A stretch of DNA of 64,000 bases from Siphonodentalium dalli. Taxonomy: Eukaryota; Mollusca; Scaphopoda; Gadilida; Siphonodentaliidae. Where the stretch lies: positions 155,315,577 through 155,379,576 of the forward strand of contig CP136065.1 in NCBI GenBank assembly GCA_032622095.1, read 5' to 3'. A program made the translations under genes and the position numbers. The stretch's first letter is position 1. The number at the start of each line of letters is the position of its first letter. The notes under the pieces are model-generated. The model searched no databases. It was not told where the DNA came from and saw nothing but the letters and a program-made list of their open reading frames with translations. Shown piece by piece: positions 19,938 to 31,580 of the stretch.

Positions 19938-21298
19938 TAGTCCAAGTCTTCTTGTACTAAAACCAGCTAAGATATTGGGATGGCGATGCTGGTGTTTAGT
20001 CCAAGCCCGCTTGTATACCAATCCTATCACACGAGTTACGCCCACGATCTGTGGCGGGAATTTGTGGTGTATTTTACTCGATTTACCTAGCAAATCAATA
20101 CATGATGCTATATACATCGGAAAGGCTTACATCTTATGGTCATAATGGTGTATAATAATCTAACTTTAATGTTAAATTACACATAGAATATTCCGGTTGA
20201 TTGCCACAAACATCGATTTGTTTCTCTGTTTGTTTACGTTTTAACCGAAAGCCGAAGTGGTCCGAATAAGTTCGGCATAATCCGCTGTTTTTCTGGGAAT
20301 TCTACTTTCCGTTTCTATATATAGCGCGGGTTTTCCGAACAAAAATGGCGAAAACCGATCGCCCGAAAGTCCAGTTTTCTATGTGCTTTCAGAACAATTC
20401 CCGCACTAAAAACTTAATGACATAATGGAGGATCAGAACGGTAGTTTTGTTGACAATTTTCGCAAGCAACTTGTCTAAATTGGAGCAAATTAGAACTCTT
20501 GTGTCTGACTTGCCATGCGTGTGATTTTCATCCATGTGCATTTTGACTTTTGTGTTGATAAAATAATCGGAGAACCGAATCACACAGTTTCGAAATATAG
20601 TTCTTCCGTTTTAGTGGGACTTTTCAAACTTAAGGTTAAAAATTTATACAAATTTTGTTTGATTTTTTGTGTGCTTAACAAGAGCAGTATATTGCTCTGT
20701 TCGCATAGTATATATCTTAATTTCGCCGAAGTCCACCAAATGTGGGAAATGTAGCACCATATTATTTATTCTAATACTCGTTGTGTTTACACTGTTTTAA
20801 ACTTTGAGAGGGTTGTAATTCCCCGTAATTTATTTAATGTATTACATTTATATCTTCAATGTTTAATTAATCTATTTATTATTTTATTTATTGACACACA
20901 TAATTACGATTACAATGGAGAATTCTTCGTAATTTGCGTTGTCCAAAATCTACGGAATATTTTCAACGGAAAATGCCGAACACAGTTCGCGAGGTCAACC
21001 GAGTTCGCATACTTTTAAAAAATTGTAAACATTGAGGTAAATGTCTCTTTTCGCATTAAATTACCGTTTTAAATTCACAACTGATGTGGGTTTCAGATAA
21101 AATAGCATGTCTTCTGCGGAAAATATCCGTTTATTGTCGCAATTGTGATATTTTATTTCATATAATTGTGGTTTTATTTGAGCGGGTCACTAACGCTTAA
21201 GCCGTGTCATAAGCGAGCATATAGGGCGGTCTTGGACTAAACACCAGCATCGCCATCCCAATATCTTAGCTGGTTTTAGTACAAGAAGACTTGGACTA
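19938..21298. mobile_element. 1.36-kb TIR element, copy 2 (9-bp target duplication)
   Basis: It has the same TAGTCCAAGTCTTCTTGTAC ends as copy 1 and nearly the same length (1361 against 1365 bp). It is flanked by CAAGTTGAG at 19929-19937 and 21299-21307. Units a (near 5814) and b-prime (near 23620) have the empty site. Independent insertion at a different position from copy 1 is therefore clear. The interior is AT-rich with only short frames. Confidence 0.85.
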
Positions 21299-21418
21299 CA
21301 AGTTGAGCTACAGTGTCATTGAATTAAATTAAATTATAAATTTATAAATTAACTCAATCTCCATTAACATGTTGGTTCTGATAATTCAGGTGGTAAATCA
21401 TATGAGAACACTAATTTA

Positions 21419-21632
21419 CAGTAATGCCCTAAATAATCGACTCCTTAACCACATATGAATTATGGGTAACTTTTCAGGATTTAGTCGGAAATATGGCTTT
21501 TTGCCATTCATCGGAAAGCTCTCACTGAGAGCTTTCCGATGAATGGCAACAAGCCATATTTCCGACCTTAATCCTGAAAAGTTACCCATATTTCTGCTGT
21601 GGTTAAGGAGTAGATTATTTAGGGCATTACTG
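21419..21632. mobile_element. Tc1/mariner-like palindromic MITE, unit b
   Basis: Counterpart of 5935-6148, flanked by TA on both sides. Confidence 0.85.
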
Positions 21633-22024
21633 TAGTGTATCGTGATATGTATCACCTCATTGATCATCTATCGCGATTTGTATAGTATCATGACCAAGTG
21701 TATCATTGCAGCCCTACTAAAAGCTTTTGCAGAGCTCTGTCAGTCCCTGAGCTTAAATCAAGACCTGACTCCCCATCAAAAGTCATTTCTGCCCATTTCC
21801 TGTGATATACTGGTTAGGCCCTTGCAATTTTCTACATATTCACAATCCGTTATTAAATCAGGAGACTGACAAATATCAACCTATTAATTTATATTTGGTA
21901 TATGGATCTCACACCACAATATCTGGATCAAATTCAAAAATCAGATCTAACTTATGGTCCTTAGTTTCTATATTTTTAGCAAATTCAAGCCCATTAGCAC
22001 GATAACGAATAAACGTCAACATAT

Positions 22025-22040
22025 TTCATTCAAAGGGAGC
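22025..22040. other. Breakpoint of an internal tandem duplication in unit b
   Basis: Sequence matching unit a position about 6546 (ATATTTCATTCA) joins sequence matching about 4217 (AAAGGGAGCCTC). What follows repeats 18.5-21.8 kb without the 1.36-kb element. Only one to three bases of microhomology are visible at the join. Confidence 0.7.
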
Positions 22041-23178
22041 CTCACATATATAAGAGAATACATTGGCCTTACAATATTTACCTTGACCTGGTGAGCTAGT
22101 GCATTCTCTTATATATGCAAAGCTTCCTATGGGAGACTCACATATATAAGGAAATGCACTGGCACAGGATCTTTAATGCTCCACCAGCACAGCTCCCGTC
22201 CAGTTCTGATTAAAATCATACTCAGACGATTCAAGTACTGAGTCTGGCGAAACCCGCTGTTTGTTGCATTACCTTCGTTATAAATAACTTCCACAGACAA
22301 CACCTGCAGTATGTCACCGCCCACATTTTCCTTTAAAATAGCTTTGATCGACAATATGTACTTTTGGTTTCGTTTCCGCGAACGACTGTCGTTTTCGCAA
22401 AAGAAAAACATTGCTTCTTATTCTTTTTCAACCCATATTAAGCCAAATCTAGTACCTCAGATTGCTCGTTATTAAATGTTGAAATTCTTGATAATATTCT
22501 ATTCTATTGGACATGTTGGCTGGTAATATTGCTCAATTCTGTAATCTTTATATACGCCTTTCTGCTAGTGTTTAATTGGATGTTGTAATCTCTGAATTTT
22601 TAAACACTGTGAAATTAGCCATTGGGAGACATATAAAAACATACAGTGAGTACCGTTATTTCTCACTGATAACATATCAGCATCCGAAGGACATTCTGTA
22701 TACTCCGTCACCAGTTATGCAAACACACTTAGTGCCAACGTGAACTGAGTGTGAAAATCTGAATGACCGATCAAACATTCTTTTATAATTATAAATTTTG
22801 CCTTGCATGCTTATTAATAGTAAGTTCTTAGATAGTGCTCGAACGTGAGTTTTGGATTTACGTACCACACAATGTGTAAGTAATAATGATTTATCCATGT
22901 AAAAACTATTTTAAAAATATGTCCACATAATTCATAAAAGATACAATTAAACTTTATTATAAACATAAAACAATTTCATAAAAACAATCACAAAATACAA
23001 AAATTTCCTCCCGAAAATAGGTCTAAACCTAGGAAGATTCGGCCGATACAACCAGCAGAATCTTCTCAACCCAATCTTCCCTTGGCCGAATCGTCACGGA
23101 CCCCAAGAGGCAATGGCACAAGTGCTGTGTCAACAAACCCATTAACACATGTGCCATTCTGTGTTTATTACATGCCAT
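22041..23178. other. Second copy (b-prime) of the 4.2-5.4 kb region
   Basis: It includes the right hairpin of a TTAA MITE and the CAGTTCTGATT junction at about 22200, and retains the full-length minus-strand frame with a 3-base deletion near 22313. No gene is established. Confidence 0.5.
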
Positions 23179-23315
23179 CCGTTGCCATTCATCGGAAAGC
23201 TCTCAGTGAGACAGAGCTTTCCAATGAATTGAAACAAGCCTTATTTCCGACTAAATCCTGAAAAATTACCCATAATTCTGCTGTTGTTAAGGAGTCGATT
23301 ATTTAGGGCATTACT
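23179..23315. mobile_element. Tc1/mariner-like MITE, 5'-truncated, b-prime
   Basis: Same truncated form as at 5376-5510. Confidence 0.7.
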
Positions 23316-23741
23316 GTAATATCGTAGCAATCGATCAATCAATCATACAACATTATTAAAAGCACGAATCAACAATAATAATAATAGCCATCCACATTAT
23401 ATCCATGAAAATTTCCATTTAGGAGTTATGCAAATAGTAACATAATATTACCCTGAAACTACCGTAAGCGACATATCGGGATATATTATTCCACCCGCCA
23501 ACTGTAAAACAACATAGATGTTGACCCGCCAACCATAAAATGTATAGATGTCGTTCTACCCACCAAAGGGCTAAACTGTCAGCATTCCTTATTGCTGTAA
23601 TAAATGACATTATTCTCTCTCCAAGTTGAGCTACAGTGTCATTGAATTAAATTAAATTATAAATTTATAAATTAACTCAATCTCCATTAACATGTTGGTT
23701 CTGATAATTCAGGTGGTAAATCATATGAGAACACTAATTTA

Positions 23742-23955
23742 CAGTAATGCCCTAAATAATCGACTCCTTAACCACATATGAATTATGGGTAACTTTTCAG
23801 GATTTAGTCGGAAATATGGCTTTTTGCCATTCATCGGAAAGCTCTCACTGAGAGCTTTCTGATGAATGGCAACAAGCCATATTTCCGACCTTAATCCTGA
23901 AAAGTTACCCATATTTCTGCTGTGGTTAAGGAGTAGATTATTTAGGGCATTACTG
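23742..23955. mobile_element. Tc1/mariner-like palindromic MITE, b-prime
   Basis: Full-length foldback with TA at both sides, counterpart of 5935-6148. Confidence 0.85.
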
Positions 23956-24139
23956 TAGTGTATCGTGATATGTATCACCTCATTGATCATCTATCGCGAT
24001 TTGTGTAGTATCATGACCAAGTGTATCATTGCAGCCCTACTAAAAGCTTTTGCAGAGCTCTGTCAGTCCCTGAGCTTAAATCAAGACCTGACTCCCCATC
24101 AAAAGTCATTTCTGCCCATTTCCTGTGATATACTGGTTA

Positions 24140-27100
24140 TAGTACAGCGGCCAAACGCCAAAAGTGGTCGGGTACCCCTACCCACGGTAGAACAAGTTAA
24201 CACCAACTTTTTTTGAAGGAGAAATATATACTGTAGACGAAAACGATAGTGAAAAATAACGGAATTGGTGGTGGCTATTCTCAAATCGACGATGAACGAT
24301 ACCCACCAGTGACTTTTCCCAGAAATTAACGATTTTGGTAAAGTGAGCCCTGCGGCTATGTCCTAAGTTATTACCCCACATTGTAGGCGTTAAAATGACT
24401 ACAGCATACCATATCTGTACCTGATATGCAAGAAGTGCTGGTTAATTTGGATTTTCGTGCCATTTGGAGCCGAAACATTTTTATTTTTTTTGAAAAATCG
24501 CTCTTTTTAAAAAAAATTATAGTTTTCGAACATTATCCTTCAAACGGATATTGCAATAATATTGAAATATTTAGTCCCTATGGTGTAGTAGTTATCTGTC
24601 AAGCATATGAAGAAAGAAATTAACAAACTTTTTGAACGGTTTGCGAGATATTTGATTTTAGCTACCCCTCCCCCAAACTCGTTTTTGGTCGAAAAAAAAA
24701 CATATTTTTGATAATGACATTACAAACATTTTCGAATTGATCTGAATGGGACCCAATATGAATCTTGTACTGAAAGTGTTGTCCAGAGATGCCGTTTAAT
24801 CGATTACAGATGTGTTCAGGCTTTCAGACCCCCCAGTTACAACAACAACAATTATTTTATTGATAACAGTTAATTTTGCATGCATTAACATCGATGTTAA
24901 GTACTAAAACCTTTGTTATAAACAATACGTGACCAACTATATAATTCATATGGCTCAGTAGTTATCTGGACATCACAAGTAGAAAGAATTTGACAGAAAT
25001 TGTCAACGGTTTTCAAGATATTGGAATTAGGTACCGCTCCCCCGGACGCGATTTGGTAGAAAAACTACATATTTATGATAACAAGACGGACCTTTCTAAA
25101 TTATTCTAATGAGCATCTAATCATTATTCGTGTGATGAAAACCTGATCCGTAGACACCGCGAGCCTGGTTTTAGATGACCTCAGGTTTCCAATTAAACCC
25201 CCAGTTACAACAACAACACAATATTTTATTTATGACATGTAATTTTATATTAACACATATCGACTTTGAGCAACTGAAGTATTTGTTCTGAACGACACAT
25301 AATATAGACTAACATAATCACACAGAACAAAATCATTATTGCTCCCCGCCCTATTAGACGTCCTGAACACACCACGAACTGAACAAAATATGATCTCAGT
25401 ATTAAGAATCATGTAATTATAAAGGACAATTACATAAGGAAATATACAATGTTTATGGATGGGTTTGTTCCCGAAACAGTGTGGCACTTTGCTTGGCAAA
25501 TATGAAGGGGGAATTTGCTATATTTTTCAAGAACACTCTTCCCAATTTAAAGACTTCAACGCAATACGATATTAATCTATATGATCTCTAATTCTCTATA
25601 TTAACCGAGAGTGTGATGGGAATGTAGTTCTATCAGAGAATACATAATTTGTATGGATGGGTTGTGCATGTGTCGCTTTACACAAAGTGGCTGATAAATA
25701 AGAAAGACGAATTTGCTGTTTTATGCCCCCCCCCCTACGCAATTGAAGTGTTAAAGTTGAACAACTCACGCACTGGAATGATTGCTGTAAATATTAACTG
25801 AGGATGTGGGCAAAAATAGTAATATCGGGGCGCATACATGGTGTTGGTGGATGGGTTGGTTGGATTCCGAAAGCCTTAGCACTTTACGAAAATCGGATGG
25901 CAAACTCCAAAGGACGAATATTTTTTGTTTTGTGGGACCCCTTTATATGCCAATTTAAATTCTTGAACACACCATGCGCCGAATATTCATGCTTTTATTA
26001 TTAAATCACAGTGTGAACGAAAGGTAGTGCTATCAGGCAATATACATGTTATATGGGTAGTTTGGTTCCCAAAATCCCAGGGTACTTTACAAAAGGCGGC
26101 TGGCAAAAACCAAAGCTGAATATATTCTTTGAGCATCCTACCCCATTTAAAGTCTTAAACACATTAATGGATGGACATGTTCTCAATATTAACTGGGGTG
26201 TGGACAAATGGTATGTAATTCAGGAAATATACCTCTTCGTTGCACGATGGGTGGGTTGGCTGGCTTCCCAATGTCTGGGGCACTTTACAAAAAGTGGCTA
26301 GCAAAGAGGAGGCAAAATCTCACTGTATTTGGGTACCCATAACCCTTCTAAACTCTTTAGCACACACTGAACCGAATCTATATGCTCTCATGTATTATTT
26401 ACAATTTGTATGGGTGGTTTTGTTCTCGAAATCCTGGAACACTTTACAAAAAGCGGCTGGCAAATACGAAATGTAATGTGTTAGGCCACACTACCCCATT
26501 TGCAGTCTTGGGACACACAATGAACCGAAAGGATGTGCTCCCATTATTAACTGCTTGTGTAGAGAAATGGACGCTATATAAAGAGTATAGTATACCAGGG
26601 TCTTGAATGTCTGGGTCACTTTACAAAAACTTGTTGATGAAAGAGAAAGGCGAATACTCACTGTTTTGGGGGGACCCCATTAACCCATTTAATATCTTGA
26701 TCAGAGCATGAACTGAAGTTATATTCTCTCATACTTAGCTGAGTGTGTGATTGAAAGGTATTGCTGTCATGGAATTATTAATTGATATATGGGTGATTTG
26801 GTTCCCTCGAAATCCTGGAACACTTTACAAAAAGCGGCTGGCAAACAAGAAGGCGAATTTTCTATGTCTTGAGGACCCCACTATCCAACTTGAAGTTTTA
26901 ACAAAATGATATGCTCTCAATGTTAACTGAAGTTGTGGAAATATGGGATTATTATCTGGCAATACGAATCTGTTATGGATGAAATGGTTCCAGATAGCCT
27001 ATGGCACTTTACAACAAATGGTCAGCAAATGAAAGGGTTAAATTTTACTCTCAGGGGACTCCATCCCTATCTAAAGTCTTGAACACAACACTAGCTCAAG

Positions 27101-30042
27101 GCATAAGCTATCCATATTACCCGAGATTGTGGCCGAATGGCAATGGTCTCGCGAGCCCGCCGTTCGCGAGAACACCGTGGCACAAAGCAGATGGCAAACG
27201 ATGGAGGCGAATTTTAAGGGACCCCTACCCCATGTAAACCATTGAACCTACCACGAACTGAATGGATGTGCCCTCATGGTCAAACGACGATATGGACAAA
27301 TGGCTATTCTAAAAAGAAATACACAATTGTTATATATGGGTTAATACCCGACAGTCAGGGAAACTTTACAAAAAGCGACTGAAAAATAAATAATGCTATT
27401 TTTCAATGTTTGTATTACCCCCTTCCCAATTTGAAGACTAGAACACACCACGGATCGGAACGATATCATCATTGACTGCGTGTATGGACAATGGCGAGTT
27501 AATTGTACAAGGACGTAAACAATGTAAATAGATGGATTTGGGTTCTGAAACAATGAACACTTAACGAAACGTGACTGGAAAATAAGAAAGGCAAAATTTT
27601 GGGGACCCCTACTTTATTTGAAGTCTTGGAAGACACAACATGGTGAAATGATATGACCCCAATATTAATTGAGGGCTTGACCAAAGGTTAGTTTTTATCA
27701 GAATATACATATGTGTTGGTTCCCGAAAGTCTGCATCATGTGGCACTCCACAACAAGCGGCTGGCAAATGTTCACTGTTGTATGTACCCCTACCCCATTT
27801 GAGGTCTTGAACACATCATGTACTGAAGGGATTATGAATTCAATATCAACATATATTGTGGCCGAAACTATGCGATATATAAGTATGTGGTAGATCTATC
27901 CGGAGGTAAACAATTTATCTGGGAGGGAGATTGTATGGGGAAAATTAGGATGTAATCCAGTTGGAACTGATTGGATACAATGATATGCACATACATGTAG
28001 TTTCGTTGGAGCTGATTGGACGCAATGCTACACAGATAATGTTGTTTTCGTCATTGATACGCCCGTCGCCGTGAGATTGCAGACGATCTGGGGGTGCTAA
28101 ATTTCGCGCTCAGCAGGGTTTCAATGCTTTTCACGAAGATTTAACAAATGACAGCATTATGGAAATCGCTTTGTTTTCGAGATAAATGTCTGAACCCCGT
28201 CAACTATTTTAATATTTTCGCGCTGACTGAGTTGCTGTATATAAAAAGAGTATTTCTGATAAAATTACATTCAGTATGGCGCATAGAAGTTCAGTCTTAG
28301 GACCACTGTATTCCAAAAAGTAATGATATGCTTTTTCTATTTGCCACAATGACAGAGAGGGGACGTTTTAATGTAATTACTCAATTGGCCATAGTTCAAA
28401 CTACTGCATTTCAATCTTAAACGCGAATGGAGTACTTGTGCATCTAAACGTCAGACATGCTGGGTTCTCCAGCTGTCCAATTATTGTAATCTCTGTATAC
28501 CATTATTGGTTTTTTGAGAATAAACTATTGATTGGTTGATTGATATGCGACACTTATTGTATGTAATAGCAAATAAAATGCGTTGTTGTAATTTGGGGTC
28601 TGGAAGCCTGAACACGTCTTTAATCACTTATGCAATGTCCCCGGGCTCAATTTTCAGCAAAAGAATTATGTTGGGTACCAGTATGATCAATTGGGAAATT
28701 TGGTAATGTTCTGAAAAAAAATATGTAATTTTTCGAACAAAAACGTGTTTGGGGGAGGTGTAGCTAAAATCCATTATTTCGCAAATTGTTCTAAATTTCT
28801 GTTAACTTCTTTCTGCACGTGCTTGGCAGATAACTGCATCACCATAAGAATTAAATATTTGGGCATTATAACTATATCCATTTGAATGATAATGTTCGAA
28901 AAATAATATTTTTGTGAAAAAGTGTGATGTTTCAGCAAAAAATAAATATTTTGGCTCCAAATGGCAGGAAAATCTAAATTAACCAACACTTTTTTTCATA
29001 TCAGGTAGAAGAAGTATGGTATGTTGTAGTAATTTGAACCCCAACAATATGGGCAAATGGGCTAGGACACAGCCACAGGGCTCGCTTTACCAAAATCGTT
29101 AATTTCTGGAAAAAGTCACTGGAGGGTATCGCTCATCGTCGATTTGACAATAGCCACCACCCATTCCGTTATTTTTCAATTTCTGTCAAATTCTGTCTAC
29201 TTGTGTTGTCCAGATAACTACTGAGCCATATGTTATATAGTTGGTCACGTTGTTTATAACAAAGGTTTTAGTACTTAACATCGATGTTAATGCATGCAAA
29301 ATTTACTGTTATCAATAAAATAATTGTTGTTGTTGTAACTGGTGGTCGGAAAGCCTGAACACATCTGTAATCGATTAAACGGCATCTCTGGACAACACTT
29401 TCAGTACAATATTCATATTGGGTCCCATTCAGATCAATTCAAAAATGTTTGTAATGACATTATCAAAAATATGTATTTTATTCCACCAAAAACGTGTTTG
29501 GGGGAGGGGTAGCTAAAATTCAATATCTCGCAAACCGTTCAAAATTGTTGTTAACTTCTTCCTTCATATGCTTGTTATATAACTACTACACCATATGACC
29601 TAAATATATCAATATTATTGCAATATACGTTTGAATGATAATGTTCGAAAAATATATATTTTTTGAAAAAGAGTGATTTTTCAATAAAAAATAAATGTTT
29701 CGGCTCCAAATGGCACGAAAATCCAAATTAACCAACACTTCTTGCATATCAGGTACAAATATGGTATGCTGTAGTCATTTTAAAACCAACAATGTGGGCA
29801 AATAACTTAGGACATAGCCGCAGGGCTCACTTTACCAAAATCGTTAATTTCTGAGAAAAGTCACTGGTGGGTATCGTTCATAGTCAATTTGAGAATAGCC
29901 ACCACCAACTCCGTTATTTTTCACTATCATTTTCGTAAAGAGTATATATTTCTCCTTTAAATAAAGTTAGTTTTAACTTGTTCTACCGTGGGTAGGGGTA
30001 TCTCGAAAACTAGAGCTCTTTTTCGATTTGGCCGCTGCACTA
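24140..30042. mobile_element. 5.9-kb element with complex long inverted arms, TTA target duplication
   Basis: The left tip TAGTACAGCGGCCAAA and right tip TTTGGCCGCTGCACTA are inverted. A second inverted block near both tips includes CCCCTACCCACGGTAGAACA. TTA flanks both ends (24137-24139 and 30043-30045), and the single TTA is intact at 6331-6333 and 21814-21816. Each arm holds two diverged copies of a block of about 600 bp (left about 24240-25210, right about 28570-29930). The centre is a degenerate tandem array. Open frames are short and repetitive; no transposase motif was seen. A 3-bp TTA duplication would fit PIF/Harbinger, but the tips are not typical, so the class is left open. Confidence 0.8.
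25480..27900. repeat. Degenerate ~190-bp tandem array inside the 5.9-kb element
   Basis: About thirteen units are marked by variants of CACTTTACAAAAAGCGGCTG at about 25481, 25668, 25877, 26079, 26279, 26439, 26617, 26819, 27003, 27178, 27360, 27552 and 27746, spaced about 160-210 bp. Units also share CCCCATTTGAAGTCTTGAAC-like text. Divergence is high, so the array is old. Small frames follow the repeat period and are not genes. Confidence 0.8.
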
Positions 30043-30388
30043 TTAGGCCCTTGCAATTTTCTACATATTCACAATCCGTTATTAAATCAGGAGGCTGACA
30101 AATATCAACCTATTAATTTATATTTGGTATATGGATCTCACACCACAATATCTGGATCAAATTCAAAAATCAGATCTAACTTATGGTCCTTAGTTTCTAT
30201 ATTTTTAGCAAATTCAAGCCCATTAGCGCGATAACGAATAAACGTCAACATATTTCATTCATATTTGGAATTTGGATCTTATACAACACAACAAAACCAT
30301 GTTTAAAACTTTAAATTGTACAATTTATTTACCCGAGACAGTAGTTATGACCCTTAGTGTTGCTATTTATAAAGAAATTTTAAGAGCC

Positions 30389-30917
30389 TTAAAGGTGGAT
30401 TATCTCTTTGTAAACAGGTATTATATAGTTACCGGGGTATAAAATATTAGATTTGAATCGAAGACTCCTGTCCGGAAATGCTTTTATCGATTAATATTAA
30501 TTTTATTTCGAATATATTCTGGTCTAAAAAGGCGTGTTTGTTCAGCTATCGAACAATAGTGGTTACTGTTAACCAAGACCAGAAATTTTATTGTACAATT
30601 TTGTCACAAATAAACGTCAATTATACTCATTATCGCTTTTATCTGTGGAACAAAACAATACAAAAATCATTCTGGGACATTTGACTTTCGGTGCGTAGCC
30701 ATAGGAACAGACCAGTGCTCTATATCGCAATATTGTATCATCCGAATGGTCTATTTTAAAAATAGTAACATAAACGGTCCCGATTTAATATTCGAAATAA
30801 AATCAATATTAATTGATAGAAGCTTTTCTGCGGACAGGGGTCTTCAGTTTATATCTATTATTTTATACACACGCAACTATTTAAAATTTCTTATTTAAAG
30901 AGATAATCCATCTTTAA
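30389..30917. mobile_element. TTAA-ended inverted-repeat element, unit b
   Basis: It is the compact counterpart of 6677-8202: it starts TTAAAGGTGGATTATCTC and ends GATAATCCATCTTTAA, without the 1-kb insertion and hairpin of unit a. Confidence 0.65.
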
Positions 30918-30971
30918 CGCGTTATAACTCAAACAAATGCAATTCAATTTGTTTTGCTACTTTTAAGATCT

Positions 30972-31369
30972 TTAACCCTTTACCCAACAAACCGGCCAAA
31001 ACCGGCCAAATAAAGCTTCAACAGCCTAAAATATCTTCGGTCTGTCTCAATAGAACCATACAAATATGGATATCATTGGAACCGGCTCCTTGACCACATT
31101 GTGATAGTTACAGTCATGCCCTGTGCCAATGCATTCTCTTATATATGCGAGTCGACCATAGGTCGCCTCGCATATATAAGAGAATGCATTGGCCTAAACA
31201 AATCTTTTTTTAACACTTTTTACCATTTTTTCTTACATTCTTTAACAATTTTATAATTTTTAGTGTATGAAGCCAATGCATTCTCTTATATATGTGAGGC
31301 GACCTATGGTCGACTCGCATATATAAGAGAATGCATTGGCACAGGGCCTTCTGTTGGGTAAAGGGTTAA
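30972..31369. mobile_element. TTAA-type MITE, TTAACCCTTTACCC family
   Basis: Ends are TTAACCCTTTACCCAACA and TGTTGGGTAAAGGGTTAA. TTAA stands at 30972-30975 and 31366-31369, and the empty TTAA is at 8255-8258 in unit a with identical flanks. Two hairpin cores (about 31121-31193 and 31273-31341) are the same module as at 231-299. The element sits about 180 bp before the splice acceptor of the broken FEM1-like copy. Confidence 0.9.
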
Positions 31370-31539
31370 ATCGATAACTTGAACAAAGGTCAACTGATTT
31401 GAAATTTCTTTTCTGACAGATTCTCTTAGACTTTTAGGTAAAAAAAAAATCACCATTGAAGGCTGTCTTTAGTGCAAAATCCTAGTTCATTAGTTGCTAG
31501 TATAAGAACTTCATTTAGTGTCAGTAAATCACCCATACA

Positions 31540-31580
31540 TGTATTTTTTCAGGATTGGTTTGTGACAATCTAAGCTGAAA
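31540..31580 (+). promoter_or_regulatory. Likely splice acceptor before the broken FEM1-like copy
   Basis: The acceptor TGTATTTTTTCAG ends at 31552 and the ATG context AAAATGG at 31581 equals the intact copy, so signals for expression up to the start codon are still present. Confidence 0.45.

Noticed and set aside
24140-30042. Short frames in the 5.9-kb element as possible transposase
   Set aside because: All are under 90 codons, track the 190-bp repeat or the arms, and show no catalytic motif.
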